A stretch of DNA of 26,495 nt, taken from assembly GCA_945931735.1 (NCBI GenBank), contig CAMEPN010000002.1:1-26495 (forward strand). Reading direction: 5' to 3'. This document shows, in pieces, positions 1 through 7,386 of the stretch. Under the pieces are notes generated by a model that saw only the letters and a program-made list of their open reading frames with translations, was not told the origin of the DNA and did no database searches. Both the position numbers and the translations under genes were made by a program. The stretch comes from an uncultured Clostridia bacterium (GTDB taxonomy: Bacteria > Bacillota > Clostridia > Oscillospirales > Ruminococcaceae). Each line of letters begins with the position of its first letter. The stretch's first letter is position 1.

Positions 1-1
1 G

Positions 2-466
2 TTCATCATCATGACGATAAGCGCGAACATCGTGCTTTCGCTCGGCATGGTCGGCGCGCTGTCTATCGTGCGCTTCCGCGCGGCGGTTAAAGACCCGCTG
101 GACATCGGTTTCCTTTTCTGGGGCATTGCGGCGGGAATAACCGCGGGCGCGCAGCTTTACTGGGTCGCGCTGCTCGGGACGGTCGTTATCGCGGTCATCT
201 ACATACTTCTCACCATATTCAAAAAGGAGAAGAAGAGCTACCTGCTTATCGTGCGCTATGCCGTTTCGGAAGAGATGAATATAAACGGTCTGCTCGGAAA
301 CATTAAATACAAGCTCAAGAACAAGACGCAGACGGGCGACCGCGTTGAGCTTACCATTGAGGTAAAGATAAAGAACAACGACGCGAGCTACGTCAGCCGC
401 TTCAACGAAATAAAGGGCGTGGAAAGTGTTACCCTGCTGGAATACAGCGGAGAATACATGAACTGA
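2..466 (+). CDS. DUF4956 membrane protein, C-terminal part (5' end cut by window edge)
   Basis: The reading frame is open from base 2, so the ATG at 11 is probably internal and the gene begins outside the window. What remains is about 154 residues. It has a conserved-looking membrane segment with GALSIVRFR followed by KDPLDIGFLFW, two further hydrophobic stretches ending near IYILLTIF, and then a soluble tail of about 80 residues with alternating charge. The SIVRFR...KDPxDxxFLFW signature is typical of DUF4956 proteins, which often sit beside VTC-type polyphosphate polymerase genes; that neighbour would lie outside the window. The biochemical role of the family is not established. The stop overlaps a run of GATAAAC-like repeats ahead of coaX. 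Confidence 0.75.
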   Translation, partial: FIIMTISANIVLSLGMVGALSIVRFRAAVKDPLDIGFLFWGIAAGITAGAQLYWVALLGTVVIAVIYILLTIFKKEKKSYLLIVRYAVSEEMNINGLLGNIKYKLKNKTQTGDRVELTIEVKIKNNDASYVSRFNEIKGVESVTLLEYSGEYMN

Positions 467-499
467 TAAACAGAATAAACGGGATAAACAGGATAACGG
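465..499 (+). repeat. Short near-tandem GATAAAC repeats
   Basis: Between the DUF4956 stop and coaX, four imperfect units start at 465, 473, 483 and 492, with the forms GATAAACA, GAATAAACGG, GATAAACAG and GATAACGG. They run into the coaX ribosome site. No function is evident; they could simply be a slipped purine-rich spacer. Confidence 0.5.
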
Positions 500-508
500 A
501 GAGAAAAA

Positions 509-1282
509 ATGGTACTTACTATCGACGTCGGAAACACAAATACCGTCATAGGCGGATTTGATGATAATGACGAGCTTGCCTTTGAGTCGAGGATATCCAC
601 CGACAGATGCCGCATGGAGGATCAGTATGCGATAACTCTTGTGGACATTTTGAACCTTTACGGGCATAAGCCCGAGGAGGTAACGGGGGCGATAATGTCC
701 TCGGTAGTGCCGCCTGTGACGACGCAGATAAAGCCTGCCGTCGAAAAGGTGTGCGGCTGCCGCGTGCTTACGGTTGGCCCGGGGATAAAGACGGGGCTTA
801 ACATCAAGATAGACGAGCCTGCTTCCCTCGGCGCGGACATGGCGGCTGTCGCGGTCGGCGCGAAAGAGCACTACCCGCTCCCCGCGATAGTAATTGACCT
901 CGGAACGGCGACGAAGATACTCGCAGTCGACAAAACAGGCGCGTTTATCGGCGGAATAATCGCCCCGGGCGTCAAAATATCCACCGAGGCGCTCGCGTCG
1001 CGGACGGCGAGCCTCCCGCTCATCAGCATAACCAACGATCCCGTAAAGCAGGTCATCGGCACAAATACGATAGACTGTATGCGCTCGGGTCTGCTCAACG
1101 GCACGGCGTTTATGGTGGACGGCATGATCGAGCATTTCGAGGAGGAGATAGGCGAGAAGTGCACGGTAGTTGCGACGGGAGGTTTTTCCGCCGTGATAAA
1201 GCCGCTGTGCAGGAAGGACTTCATTCTTGACACAAGCCTTATCATGACGGGACTTCTCGATATCTACAAAAAGAACCGCTGA
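509..1282 (+). CDS. coaX: Type III pantothenate kinase
   Basis: CoaX catalyses the first step of coenzyme A synthesis, phosphorylating pantothenate with ATP in the cytosol. At 257 residues it has the usual family length. The N-terminal phosphate-binding motif DVGNTNTVIGGF starts at residue 6. A GADMAAVAVGA segment matches the family GAD(R) motif, and VIDLGTATKI is the second acidic/glycine ATP motif of the ASKHA fold. The C-terminal part contains the expected ATGGFS. The ATG follows GGAGAGAAAAA at a sensible distance. The next gene encodes an ECF substrate-binding subunit, which suggests a vitamin uptake and use pair. Type III kinases are insensitive to CoA feedback; that is known of the family and not visible here. 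Confidence 0.95.
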   Translation: MVLTIDVGNTNTVIGGFDDNDELAFESRISTDRCRMEDQYAITLVDILNLYGHKPEEVTGAIMSSVVPPVTTQIKPAVEKVCGCRVLTVGPGIKTGLNIKIDEPASLGADMAAVAVGAKEHYPLPAIVIDLGTATKILAVDKTGAFIGGIIAPGVKISTEALASRTASLPLISITNDPVKQVIGTNTIDCMRSGLLNGTAFMVDGMIEHFEEEIGEKCTVVATGGFSAVIKPLCRKDFILDTSLIMTGLLDIYKKNR

Positions 1283-1305
1283 GCGGCGTTTTCATGGGGT
1301 CTGCG

Positions 1306-1358
1306 GGCTTCTGCCCGTAAATATATATACCCGCGGTACATCGGGGCAAGGGACCCGA
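1306..1358 (+). promoter_or_regulatory. Two hairpins between coaX and the ECF S-component gene
   Basis: A small stem CGGGC/GCCCG (1306-1319) follows coaX, then an AT-rich stretch, then a second stem TCGGG (1341-1345) with CCCGA (1354-1358) just upstream of the ribosome site. The first could be a weak terminator. The second lies close to the translation start. I could not match either to a known riboswitch class. Confidence 0.35.
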
Positions 1359-1379
1359 GTGCCAGCAAAGGAGTTTTCC

Positions 1380-2000
1380 ATGGAGGAAAATAAGATCATT
1401 GCACCGGAGGGTGCGAAAAAAAGCAAGATCAGCGTTCAGACCATTGTCGGTCTTGGGCTGCTGACGGCGATCGTTGTCGTGCTTCAGGCGCTTGCGGTCG
1501 GGATAAGGTTCGGCGTGTTTAACATAACGTTCGTGCTTGTTCCTATCGTTGTCGGCGCGGCGCTTTACGGCTGGAAAGCGGGCGCGTGGCTCGGTCTGGT
1601 GTTCGGCGTGGTCGTTCTGTTCACGGACGCGGGTGCGTTCCTCGTGATAAATGTTCCCGGGACGATAGTTACCGTTTTGCTGAAGGGCATTCTCGCGGGC
1701 GCGGCTGCGGGGCTGGTTTACAGGCTCATAGCAAAGAAGAATGAGATCGTTGCGACGCTTGCGGCGGCGGTGGTTTCGCCTGTTGTCAATACGGGCATTT
1801 TCCTGCTCGGGTGCGCTGTGTTCTTCCTTGACACGATCAAGGAATGGGCAGCCGGCGCGGGCTTCGGCGACAATGTCGCGGGGTACATGATAGTCGGTCT
1901 TGTCGTGATAAACTTCCTCGTCGAGATGGCGATAAACCTTGTTTTAAGCTCTGCTATCGTTACGATAGTCAGAATCGGACGCAAGAAGATCAAGGCGTGA
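1380..2000 (+). CDS. ECF transporter S component, possibly for pantothenate
   Basis: This is a substrate-capturing membrane subunit of an energy-coupling factor vitamin transporter. It would dock on shared EcfT/EcfA proteins, whose genes are not in this window. The product is 206 residues with about six hydrophobic segments, an N-terminal VGLGLLTAIVVVLQAL, a central GAALYGWKAGAWLGLVFG and GTIVTVLLKGILAGAAAG, as in S components. I chose the ATG at 1380 over the in-frame GTG at 1359 because AAAGGAG at 1367 is correctly spaced. Placement 97 bp after coaX makes pantothenate a reasonable guess at the substrate, but specificity cannot be read from the sequence. The family assignment is firm; the ligand is inference. 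Confidence 0.82.
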   Translation: MEENKIIAPEGAKKSKISVQTIVGLGLLTAIVVVLQALAVGIRFGVFNITFVLVPIVVGAALYGWKAGAWLGLVFGVVVLFTDAGAFLVINVPGTIVTVLLKGILAGAAAGLVYRLIAKKNEIVATLAAAVVSPVVNTGIFLLGCAVFFLDTIKEWAAGAGFGDNVAGYMIVGLVVINFLVEMAINLVLSSAIVTIVRIGRKKIKA

Positions 2001-2007
2001 TTTTAAG

Positions 2008-2040
2008 GAGCCGCGGGCCGCACCGCGGCTCTTATATTTT
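2008..2040 (+). terminator. Intrinsic terminator after the ECF S-component gene
   Basis: A perfect 9-bp stem GAGCCGCGG/CCGCGGCTC (2008-2016 with 2023-2031) is followed by TTATATTTTT. It closes the coaX-ECF unit and insulates it from the flagellar promoter. Confidence 0.9.
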
Positions 2041-2062
2041 TATAAGAAATATAAGAAAACTA

Positions 2063-2089
2063 TAAAGTTTTGTGAAATCCTGCCGATAT
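2063..2089 (+). promoter_or_regulatory. Sigma-28 (SigD/FliA) promoter of the late flagellar operon
   Basis: TAAA (2063-2066), a 15-base spacer and GCCGATAT (2082-2089) match the sigma-28 consensus, TAAA-N15-GCCGATAa or TAAA-N16-CCGATAT in B. subtilis form. It lies about 58 bp upstream of flgM, the gene for the anti-sigma-28 factor, which gives the expected autoregulatory loop. No competing sigma-A site of similar quality was seen here. Confidence 0.9.
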
Positions 2090-2146
2090 AATATATATGA
2101 GCATAAGTATGGGATAACTATATCGTAAAATAAGGAGGCAGGCATT

Positions 2147-2410
2147 ATGGAGATAAAAAGAATAAACGGCATAATCTCCGCATATCAGACACAGAAAACG
2201 GGCGCTCCGAGGAAAAGCTCCGCTGCCGCTGCCGCGAAAAATACAGACAGAGTTGAGTTTGGGTTCGACACCGCGCTTGCTGCGGCGAAAAACGGCATTG
2301 CTCAGGAGATAAAGGCGGACGCCGCTCCGCAGGAGATCTCGCAGGCTGCCCGCACCGCGGAACAGGGCGTTCCCGCAGAGGATATCGCGGCTTATATTCT
2401 GATGGGGTAA
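2147..2410 (+). CDS. flgM: FlgM-like anti-sigma-28 factor
   Basis: FlgM binds sigma-28 and holds late flagellar transcription off until the hook is complete, after which it is exported. The 87-residue protein starts MEIKRINGIISAYQ, the usual FlgM N-terminal motif. It has a low-complexity Ala/Lys middle, TDRVEF before the sigma-binding part, and ends VPAEDIAAYIL, like the FlgM C-terminal helix. AAGGAGG precedes the ATG. It is the first gene after the sigma-28 promoter and only 6 bp separate it from flgN, so it is part of the operon it would control. The weak central region is normal, since FlgM is largely disordered. Confidence 0.85.
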   Translation: MEIKRINGIISAYQTQKTGAPRKSSAAAAAKNTDRVEFGFDTALAAAKNGIAQEIKADAAPQEISQAARTAEQGVPAEDIAAYILMG

Positions 2411-2416
2411 TTTATA

Positions 2417-2905
2417 ATGGCGATAAACGAAAAACAGGCGCAGGCGGTCGTAAGATGCCTTGAGATAGACGTCGATTTTTACAGGGAGCTTACCGTTTTC
2501 CTGATGAAAAAGCACAACAAGATACTTGAGGACGACCTCGATTGGCTCACCGAATCCCTCAACAAGGAGCAGGCGTATGTCATGAAAAGCCGCTCGCTTG
2601 AGGAAAAGCGGCTCGCGCTGTTCGAGGGACTGGGGCTTGGCGGAATGAAGCTCTCCGAAATAACCGAGAACGCTCCCGAGGATTTCCGCCCGAAGATGAA
2701 AATGCTCGCGGGACAGCTCACGGAGCTTATCGACGGCATAAAAGAGCTTAACGAAGAAACGAACGAGCTTGTAAAGCGCAAGCTTGACAATCAGAGAGAA
2801 TTTGTAAGACGGGCGGGGATACTCGAAAAGCCCGAAACATATAACAGAAACGCGTCGAAGGTCGCAGGCGGACAGTCCTCCGCAAAGGCTTTCAGACAGG
2901 TCTAG
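2417..2905 (+). CDS. flgN: FlgN-type export chaperone for hook-associated proteins
   Basis: FlgN proteins keep FlgK and FlgL unfolded in the cytosol and deliver them to the flagellar export gate. The 162-residue product is almost entirely helical and charged, with heptad-like spacing over about residues 15-135 (LTVFLMKKHNKILEDDLDWL, then EIT...LAGQLTELIDGIKELNEE), and ends in a polar, flexible tail. There is no signal peptide or membrane segment. Sequence identity in this family is low, so the assignment rests mainly on helical character, length and position between flgM and flgK, the same order as in Bacillus (yvyG). Confidence 0.82.
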   Translation: MAINEKQAQAVVRCLEIDVDFYRELTVFLMKKHNKILEDDLDWLTESLNKEQAYVMKSRSLEEKRLALFEGLGLGGMKLSEITENAPEDFRPKMKMLAGQLTELIDGIKELNEETNELVKRKLDNQREFVRRAGILEKPETYNRNASKVAGGQSSAKAFRQV

Positions 2906-2918
2906 GCAGGAGGAAAAT

Positions 2919-4469
2919 ATGCGCCCCACTTTTTTAGGATTTGAAACACAGAAGCGCACGTTGCAGGTAGCGCAGAAAAGCCTTGATATAACGGGCAACA
3001 ATGTTTCCAATTTAAATACAGTCGGCTATACAAGACAGAGAGTCGACCTCTATTCGATGTATGTTTCGGGAAACCAGAGCCTGCGCTGGTGCAGTAAGAC
3101 GAACGGTCTTTCCCTCACGGGACAGGGTGTAAACTCCAACGGTGTTAGCCAGATACGCGATCAGTTCATCGACAAGCGCTATCGCGAAAACGTCGCGACA
3201 GAGGCGGAAACCGAGAACACCGTTAATATCCTTTCCGATATCGAGGACGTCCTCGACGATTTCGAGTCGGACGGGCTTCAGTATTATACACAGCAGTTCT
3301 TCAACGCGCTTCAGGACTATTCGGTCGAAAAGCCGGACAGCGCCGAGGTCGCAACGCTCTCGAGAAACGCGGCGACAAACCTCTGCCGCCTGCTCAACGA
3401 TTATTCAAACAAGCTCTGCGAGATAGAGGATACATATGTAAACGAGCTTGAGGACACGCTCTCCTATGTGAACGAGCTGACCGAAAACATAAACAAGCTC
3501 AACGACAGGATCGCCCGCGAGCTGCTCAATTACAGCGAAGGCTATGGTCCGAACGAGCTTTACGACCAGCTCAACCTTTACGTCGACGAGCTTGCGACAT
3601 ACGGAAACGTCGACGTTGTGGAAAACTCGAACGGAGCCTTCTCCATTACGATGGGCGGCGTAAAGATCGTCGACGGCGAGAATTTTAAGACGAACCGCCT
3701 TTTCATGAAGGATTATGAGGTATACGGTCAGGCGATCGTTTCGTTTGAAAGCGGCGACGATCTGAACCTTGAATCGGGTATGCTGAAAAGCTATCACGAC
3801 ATGATAAATGGCAACGGCGTTTATGCGACGGGTCATCAGAACAGCGCCTACGGTATCGCGTATTTCAAGAGCGCGGTCGACGAGTTCGCCCGCACGCTCG
3901 CGAACACCTTTAATTCCGCGAACGGCGCAGACGAAGACCCCTCGAGAGCAATGTTCACCGCGAAAAACGACGGCGCGCTCGTCACCGCGGGCAATATAAG
4001 GGTTGCCGACAGCTGGCTCACCGACGCGACCATGATAGGACAGGTTCGCAGATTTAACGAGGAAACGGGGCTTTACGAATACGGCTACGACCAGATAAAG
4101 GACGAGGTCACCGGCGAGCTTACGCTTCAGAATACGAACGTCCTCTACCTTGTAAAGCAGCTCAGCAACAGCAGCATAAAGTTCGGCAACGCCCATGATT
4201 TTCAGGGCAGCTTTTATGAATACATTTCCTTTGTGTCAAACAGGCTCGGACAGACGATACAGTATGAAAACAGCCGCTACGACAGTGCTGTCACTACCGT
4301 AGACACGCTGCTCGACGCGCGCGACGATGTTTCGGGCGTACAGCTCGACGAGGAGGGCATCAATATGCTGAACTATCAGAAATGGTACAGCGCTTCCTCG
4401 AGAATAGTGACCGCCCTCGACGACCTGCTCGACAAGCTTATCAACAGCACGGGCAGAGTTGGTCTGTAA
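2919..4469 (+). CDS. flgK: Flagellar hook-associated protein 1
   Basis: FlgK forms the first junction ring between hook and filament and is exported through the flagellar type III system. The N-terminus (PTFLGFETQKRTLQVAQKSL, then DITGNNVSNLNTVGYTRQRV) contains the conserved flagellar rod/hook signature. The C-terminus has LDEEGINMLNYQKWYSASSRIV followed by a final amphipathic helix, as expected for the paired terminal coiled coils of hook-associated proteins. At 516 residues it has typical length. The middle (about 200-400) is variable and forms the exposed domain. AGGAGG precedes the ATG; flgL follows after 18 bp. Confidence 0.95.
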   Translation: MRPTFLGFETQKRTLQVAQKSLDITGNNVSNLNTVGYTRQRVDLYSMYVSGNQSLRWCSKTNGLSLTGQGVNSNGVSQIRDQFIDKRYRENVATEAETENTVNILSDIEDVLDDFESDGLQYYTQQFFNALQDYSVEKPDSAEVATLSRNAATNLCRLLNDYSNKLCEIEDTYVNELEDTLSYVNELTENINKLNDRIARELLNYSEGYGPNELYDQLNLYVDELATYGNVDVVENSNGAFSITMGGVKIVDGENFKTNRLFMKDYEVYGQAIVSFESGDDLNLESGMLKSYHDMINGNGVYATGHQNSAYGIAYFKSAVDEFARTLANTFNSANGADEDPSRAMFTAKNDGALVTAGNIRVADSWLTDATMIGQVRRFNEETGLYEYGYDQIKDEVTGELTLQNTNVLYLVKQLSNSSIKFGNAHDFQGSFYEYISFVSNRLGQTIQYENSRYDSAVTTVDTLLDARDDVSGVQLDEEGINMLNYQKWYSASSRIVTALDDLLDKLINSTGRVGL

Positions 4470-4487
4470 GCTGCGGGAGGATAACAC

Positions 4488-6059
4488 ATGAGAATAACAA
4501 ATTCCACCATATTAAGAGGATATAACAGAAACCTTAACAGGCTCTCACAGGCGAAAAATTCCTCCGAAAACAAGATACTTACGGGAAGAAGCTTCTCCCG
4601 CGCGAGCGAGGCTCCGCTTTCGGCGGCAAAGGCGCTCAACGTAAGAAAGTCGCTCTACGACGCGGATCAGTACAAGGAAAACCTTGAGGTCGCGGATAAG
4701 TTCTATACCGAGGCGGAAACCTCCATGCTTCAGGTTTCGGAGGAGCTTGCGGGCATTCGCGAAACGATAATCGCGGCGGTAAATTCCACCAAAGACAAGG
4801 CTACCGACCTCAACATCTACGCGCAGCAGCTTCAGACAAAGGCTAACGAGCTTGTTTCAATATTCAACACAGACTCCGCGGGGCGCGTTATTTTCGGCGG
4901 CGAGAGCAATAACGCCATGCCTTTCTCGATAGAGGAGAACAACGGCAGCTACACCGCGATGTATCACGGCGTACCCGTAAACGCCTACACCGACAGCAGC
5001 AGTTTCCCGTACTCAAAGGACGTGTACATAGATATCGGGTTAGGGCTTCAGATGGACGAGGAAACACGCGAGGTCGACCCGCAGTCGGCGCTGCGCGTTT
5101 CGTTCAACGGCGCAAAGGTTTCCGGCTGCGGCACGGAAAACGGCAGGGCGGACGTTGACCTTTCCTCCGCAGTGAACGGGAAGAACTATTCCATAGACAT
5201 CTACGCGAATAACATAAAGAAAACGGTTGACTTCAAGGGCGGCGCGAGCGACGCCGACACAGTCGCAAATCTTCAGGCGGCGATAGACGAGGCGTTTAAG
5301 GACACGGGAGTATCTCCTACGGTGTCCGACGGCGGCATAATCAGCACGGCGGACGGCACAGTCCAGATAACGAACAACCCCAACGCTGACAGCAAGAAAA
5401 CAGGAACGCTCGCCTACGAAAATCTTTCGGGCTATACCAATAAATATTCGTTAGACCTTTCCGCAGGGATAAGCGGCGAGGAATATTCCCTCAATGTCAC
5501 CATCGACGGCACATCAAAAACGGTAAAATTCACCTCCACGGGGGACGAGGACGGCGACAAGGCGGCTTTTCAGGCGGCGCTGGACAGCGCTTTCGGCGGC
5601 ACGGGATATTCCCCGAAGATCGACGACGACGGCATAATCAGCGCAGAGGGATACGACGTCAAGCTCACCGGAATTGCAGATGACGACGGAAAAAGCGTTT
5701 CCTTTGAGAGGGAATACACTTATTCCAACAATTATATCCAGCTCACCCTCGACGCGGCGAAGGCGCTGCGCGACGGTAATATAGAATACGCGAACGGCTG
5801 TATCGACAGGATAGTTTCCGCGACGGAAAATATCCTTGTTGAGATAGCGGACATGGGCAGCAACGAGGAGTTCATCGAGTTCAGCACAAACCGCCTCGAA
5901 ACAAGAGAGCTTAACCTCTCCGAGCGGCAGAAAACGCTCGAGGCGACAGACCTCGAAGAGGAGATAACCCTCATGAAAACCTACGAGGCGCTTTACAACG
6001 CGTGCCTGCAAATGTCCAGCACGATCGTTCCGAACAGCATTTTCAGCTACATACGCTGA
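4488..6059 (+). CDS. flgL: Flagellar hook-associated protein 3, with inserted repeats
   Basis: FlgL forms the second hook-filament junction ring. The N-terminus MRITNSTILRGYNRNLNRL and the flagellin-like residues 30-140 (including ELVSIFNTDSAGRVIFGG) identify it. The C-terminal flagellin-like helix ends TYEALYNACLQMSSTI. At 523 residues it is much longer than the usual roughly 300. The extra length is a central insert holding two related modules starting near residues 222 and 322, about 100 residues apart. Both share DLS-x-x-(V/I)-x-G-x-x-YS, then KTV-x-F, then (A/F)QAA(I/L)D(E/S)AF and DGIIS. Similar modules occur in FliD. The insert should be surface-exposed on the junction. The role is certain; the insert's function is unknown. 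Confidence 0.93.
   Translation: MRITNSTILRGYNRNLNRLSQAKNSSENKILTGRSFSRASEAPLSAAKALNVRKSLYDADQYKENLEVADKFYTEAETSMLQVSEELAGIRETIIAAVNSTKDKATDLNIYAQQLQTKANELVSIFNTDSAGRVIFGGESNNAMPFSIEENNGSYTAMYHGVPVNAYTDSSSFPYSKDVYIDIGLGLQMDEETREVDPQSALRVSFNGAKVSGCGTENGRADVDLSSAVNGKNYSIDIYANNIKKTVDFKGGASDADTVANLQAAIDEAFKDTGVSPTVSDGGIISTADGTVQITNNPNADSKKTGTLAYENLSGYTNKYSLDLSAGISGEEYSLNVTIDGTSKTVKFTSTGDEDGDKAAFQAALDSAFGGTGYSPKIDDDGIISAEGYDVKLTGIADDDGKSVSFEREYTYSNNYIQLTLDAAKALRDGNIEYANGCIDRIVSATENILVEIADMGSNEEFIEFSTNRLETRELNLSERQKTLEATDLEEEITLMKTYEALYNACLQMSSTIVPNSIFSYIR
5151..5720 (+). repeat. Two ~100-residue repeat modules inside flgL
   Basis: At protein level, residues about 222-305 and 322-400 of FlgL align. 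Each opens with DLS, continues with a YS-x-(D/N) strand and a KTVxF strand, a helix around LQAAIDEAF or FQAALDSAF, and a closing GIIS. The offset is 297-300 bp. The DNA has diverged, so this is an old duplication or a repeat family, not a recent tandem copy. Confidence 0.7.
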
Positions 6060-6094
6060 CAGCGATAAGGCACTGACAACAGGAGGTGTTTGCT

Positions 6095-6715
6095 ATGGAT
6101 CCTAATTTACTTCAGATCACGACTATCCCGATACAGATCGAGATAAAGGTGACCAATGCAAAGCTGGAGTATGCCGAGGACAGACAGCCTAAGGTCAACA
6201 TCACGACCGAGAACGGCGGTTATGTCATGAAAGCGGAACCTCTTAAGCTCAACATCGACACCTATGAGGCGAGAAAGAGCCTCGGCTACGGACATATGAC
6301 CGACGCGGACATGGCGTCGCAGAAAGCTTCCGAGGGCTTTTCGATAGCGTTTCAGGGAACGGCGAAGGTCGCTTCCGAGGGAAACCAGCTCGCGCGCGGA
6401 ATGTCCCCGTCAGAGATAGCGATAAACAACGCCCGCGCAGGCGCAACGGTGCAGACCATAATGGAGTTCCTGCCGAAAACGGGCGCGGATATCACATTCG
6501 ACGAGGGCAAGCTTAACATCGAGTACCACATGGGCGAGCAGGATATCGACTGGGACATCAAGTCCGACCTGCCTATGGAGTTCATTCCGGGAAGCGTTGA
6601 GCTTATCGTCCGCGACAGACCCCGCGTAGAGATAGAGTACCTCGGCGAGCCGCTTTACGTTCCCCCGAGCGCAAATCCGAACTACGAGCCGCCGGCATTC
6701 GACATAAAGGGATAA
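6095..6715 (+). CDS. YviE-like DUF6470 flagellar-operon protein
   Basis: This 206-residue protein sits between flgL and fliW, the place of yviE in Bacillus. It has the family's start QITTIPIQIEI, an early KxxMKAEPLKLNIDTYEAR-like section, a region with GMSPSEIA, and a proline-rich end PPSANPNYEPPAFDIKG. The protein is polar with beta-rich stretches and no signal peptide or membrane helix. I start it at the ATG at 6095, since AGGAGG at 6081 is well spaced, rather than at the in-frame GTG at 6086, which overlaps the ribosome site. Family membership is likely; its exact flagellar role is not established as far as I know. Confidence 0.8.
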   Translation: MDPNLLQITTIPIQIEIKVTNAKLEYAEDRQPKVNITTENGGYVMKAEPLKLNIDTYEARKSLGYGHMTDADMASQKASEGFSIAFQGTAKVASEGNQLARGMSPSEIAINNARAGATVQTIMEFLPKTGADITFDEGKLNIEYHMGEQDIDWDIKSDLPMEFIPGSVELIVRDRPRVEIEYLGEPLYVPPSANPNYEPPAFDIKG

Positions 6716-6719
6716 GGAT

Positions 6720-7151
6720 ATGAAAATAAACACAAGAGATTTCGGTGAAACGGAAATAGACGAGAGCACGATAATCACCGTCCCGCACGGTATAATCGGC
6801 TTCGAGGACACGACGCGCTACACGCTTTTAAGCCCGCTCGGAGAGGATACCTTCCCGATGTGGCTTCAGGCGGTGGACAGCACAGAGCCTTGCTTCGTGG
6901 TGTATGACCCGATGCAGATCTACCCCGACTACCGCTTTGAAATTTCCGACGAGGAGCAGGAGCTTCTCGGCATAAACGAGGACACGCCGTACAGATGCCT
7001 TACGGTCGCTATCGTCCCCGATGATTACCGCAAGACCACCATCAACCTCCGCTGTCCCATCGTGATAAACACAAGGGATAATATAGCAGCGCAGGTCATA
7101 CTCACCGAGCAGTACGGCTTCAGGCACCCCGTATATTCCGAGGAGGTCTGA
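6720..7151 (+). CDS. fliW: Flagellar assembly factor FliW
   Basis: FliW binds flagellin and, when free, binds CsrA and blocks its repression of flagellin translation, so it links assembly to synthesis. The 143-residue sequence opens with the FliW pattern TRDFGETEIDESTIITVPHGIIGFEDTxRYTLL. It also has the conserved FPMWLQAVDSTEPCFVVYDP and PDDYRKTTINLRCPIVIN segments, with INTRDNIAAQVIL near the end. It starts 4 bp after the DUF6470 gene and ends 1 bp before csrA. No flagellin gene is present here, so the regulated target must lie elsewhere. Confidence 0.95.
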   Translation: MKINTRDFGETEIDESTIITVPHGIIGFEDTTRYTLLSPLGEDTFPMWLQAVDSTEPCFVVYDPMQIYPDYRFEISDEEQELLGINEDTPYRCLTVAIVPDDYRKTTINLRCPIVINTRDNIAAQVILTEQYGFRHPVYSEEV

Positions 7152-7152
7152 A

Positions 7153-7386
7153 ATGCTGGTAGTAACAAGGCGGCAGGACGAAAGCATAATCATCGCCGAC
7201 AACATTGAAATATCCGTCCTCGAAATTGGCAAGGATAAGGTCAAGATAGGTATAAACGCTCCGCGCGAGGTCAAGGTGATACGCAGCGAGCTTAAAGACG
7301 CACGGCAGACGAACGAGCAGGCAGCGCATATTTCCGGCGCGGCTCTTGCGGGGCTGCTCGGGGCGAATAATTCGGAGGTAAAGTAA
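7153..7386 (+). CDS. csrA: Carbon storage regulator CsrA
   Basis: CsrA is a small dimeric RNA-binding protein that represses translation of flagellin in Firmicutes and is itself sequestered by FliW. The start MLVVTRRQDESIIIADNIEI, then VLEIGKDKVKIGINAPREVKVIR, is a classic CsrA with the GINAP motif and RNA-binding strands 1 and 5. The 77-residue length includes a C-terminal helix extension of the type seen in FliW-regulated CsrA proteins. Its gene starts 1 bp after the fliW stop and fliD begins immediately after its own stop, so translation is probably coupled. Confidence 0.96.
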   Translation: MLVVTRRQDESIIIADNIEISVLEIGKDKVKIGINAPREVKVIRSELKDARQTNEQAAHISGAALAGLLGANNSEVK

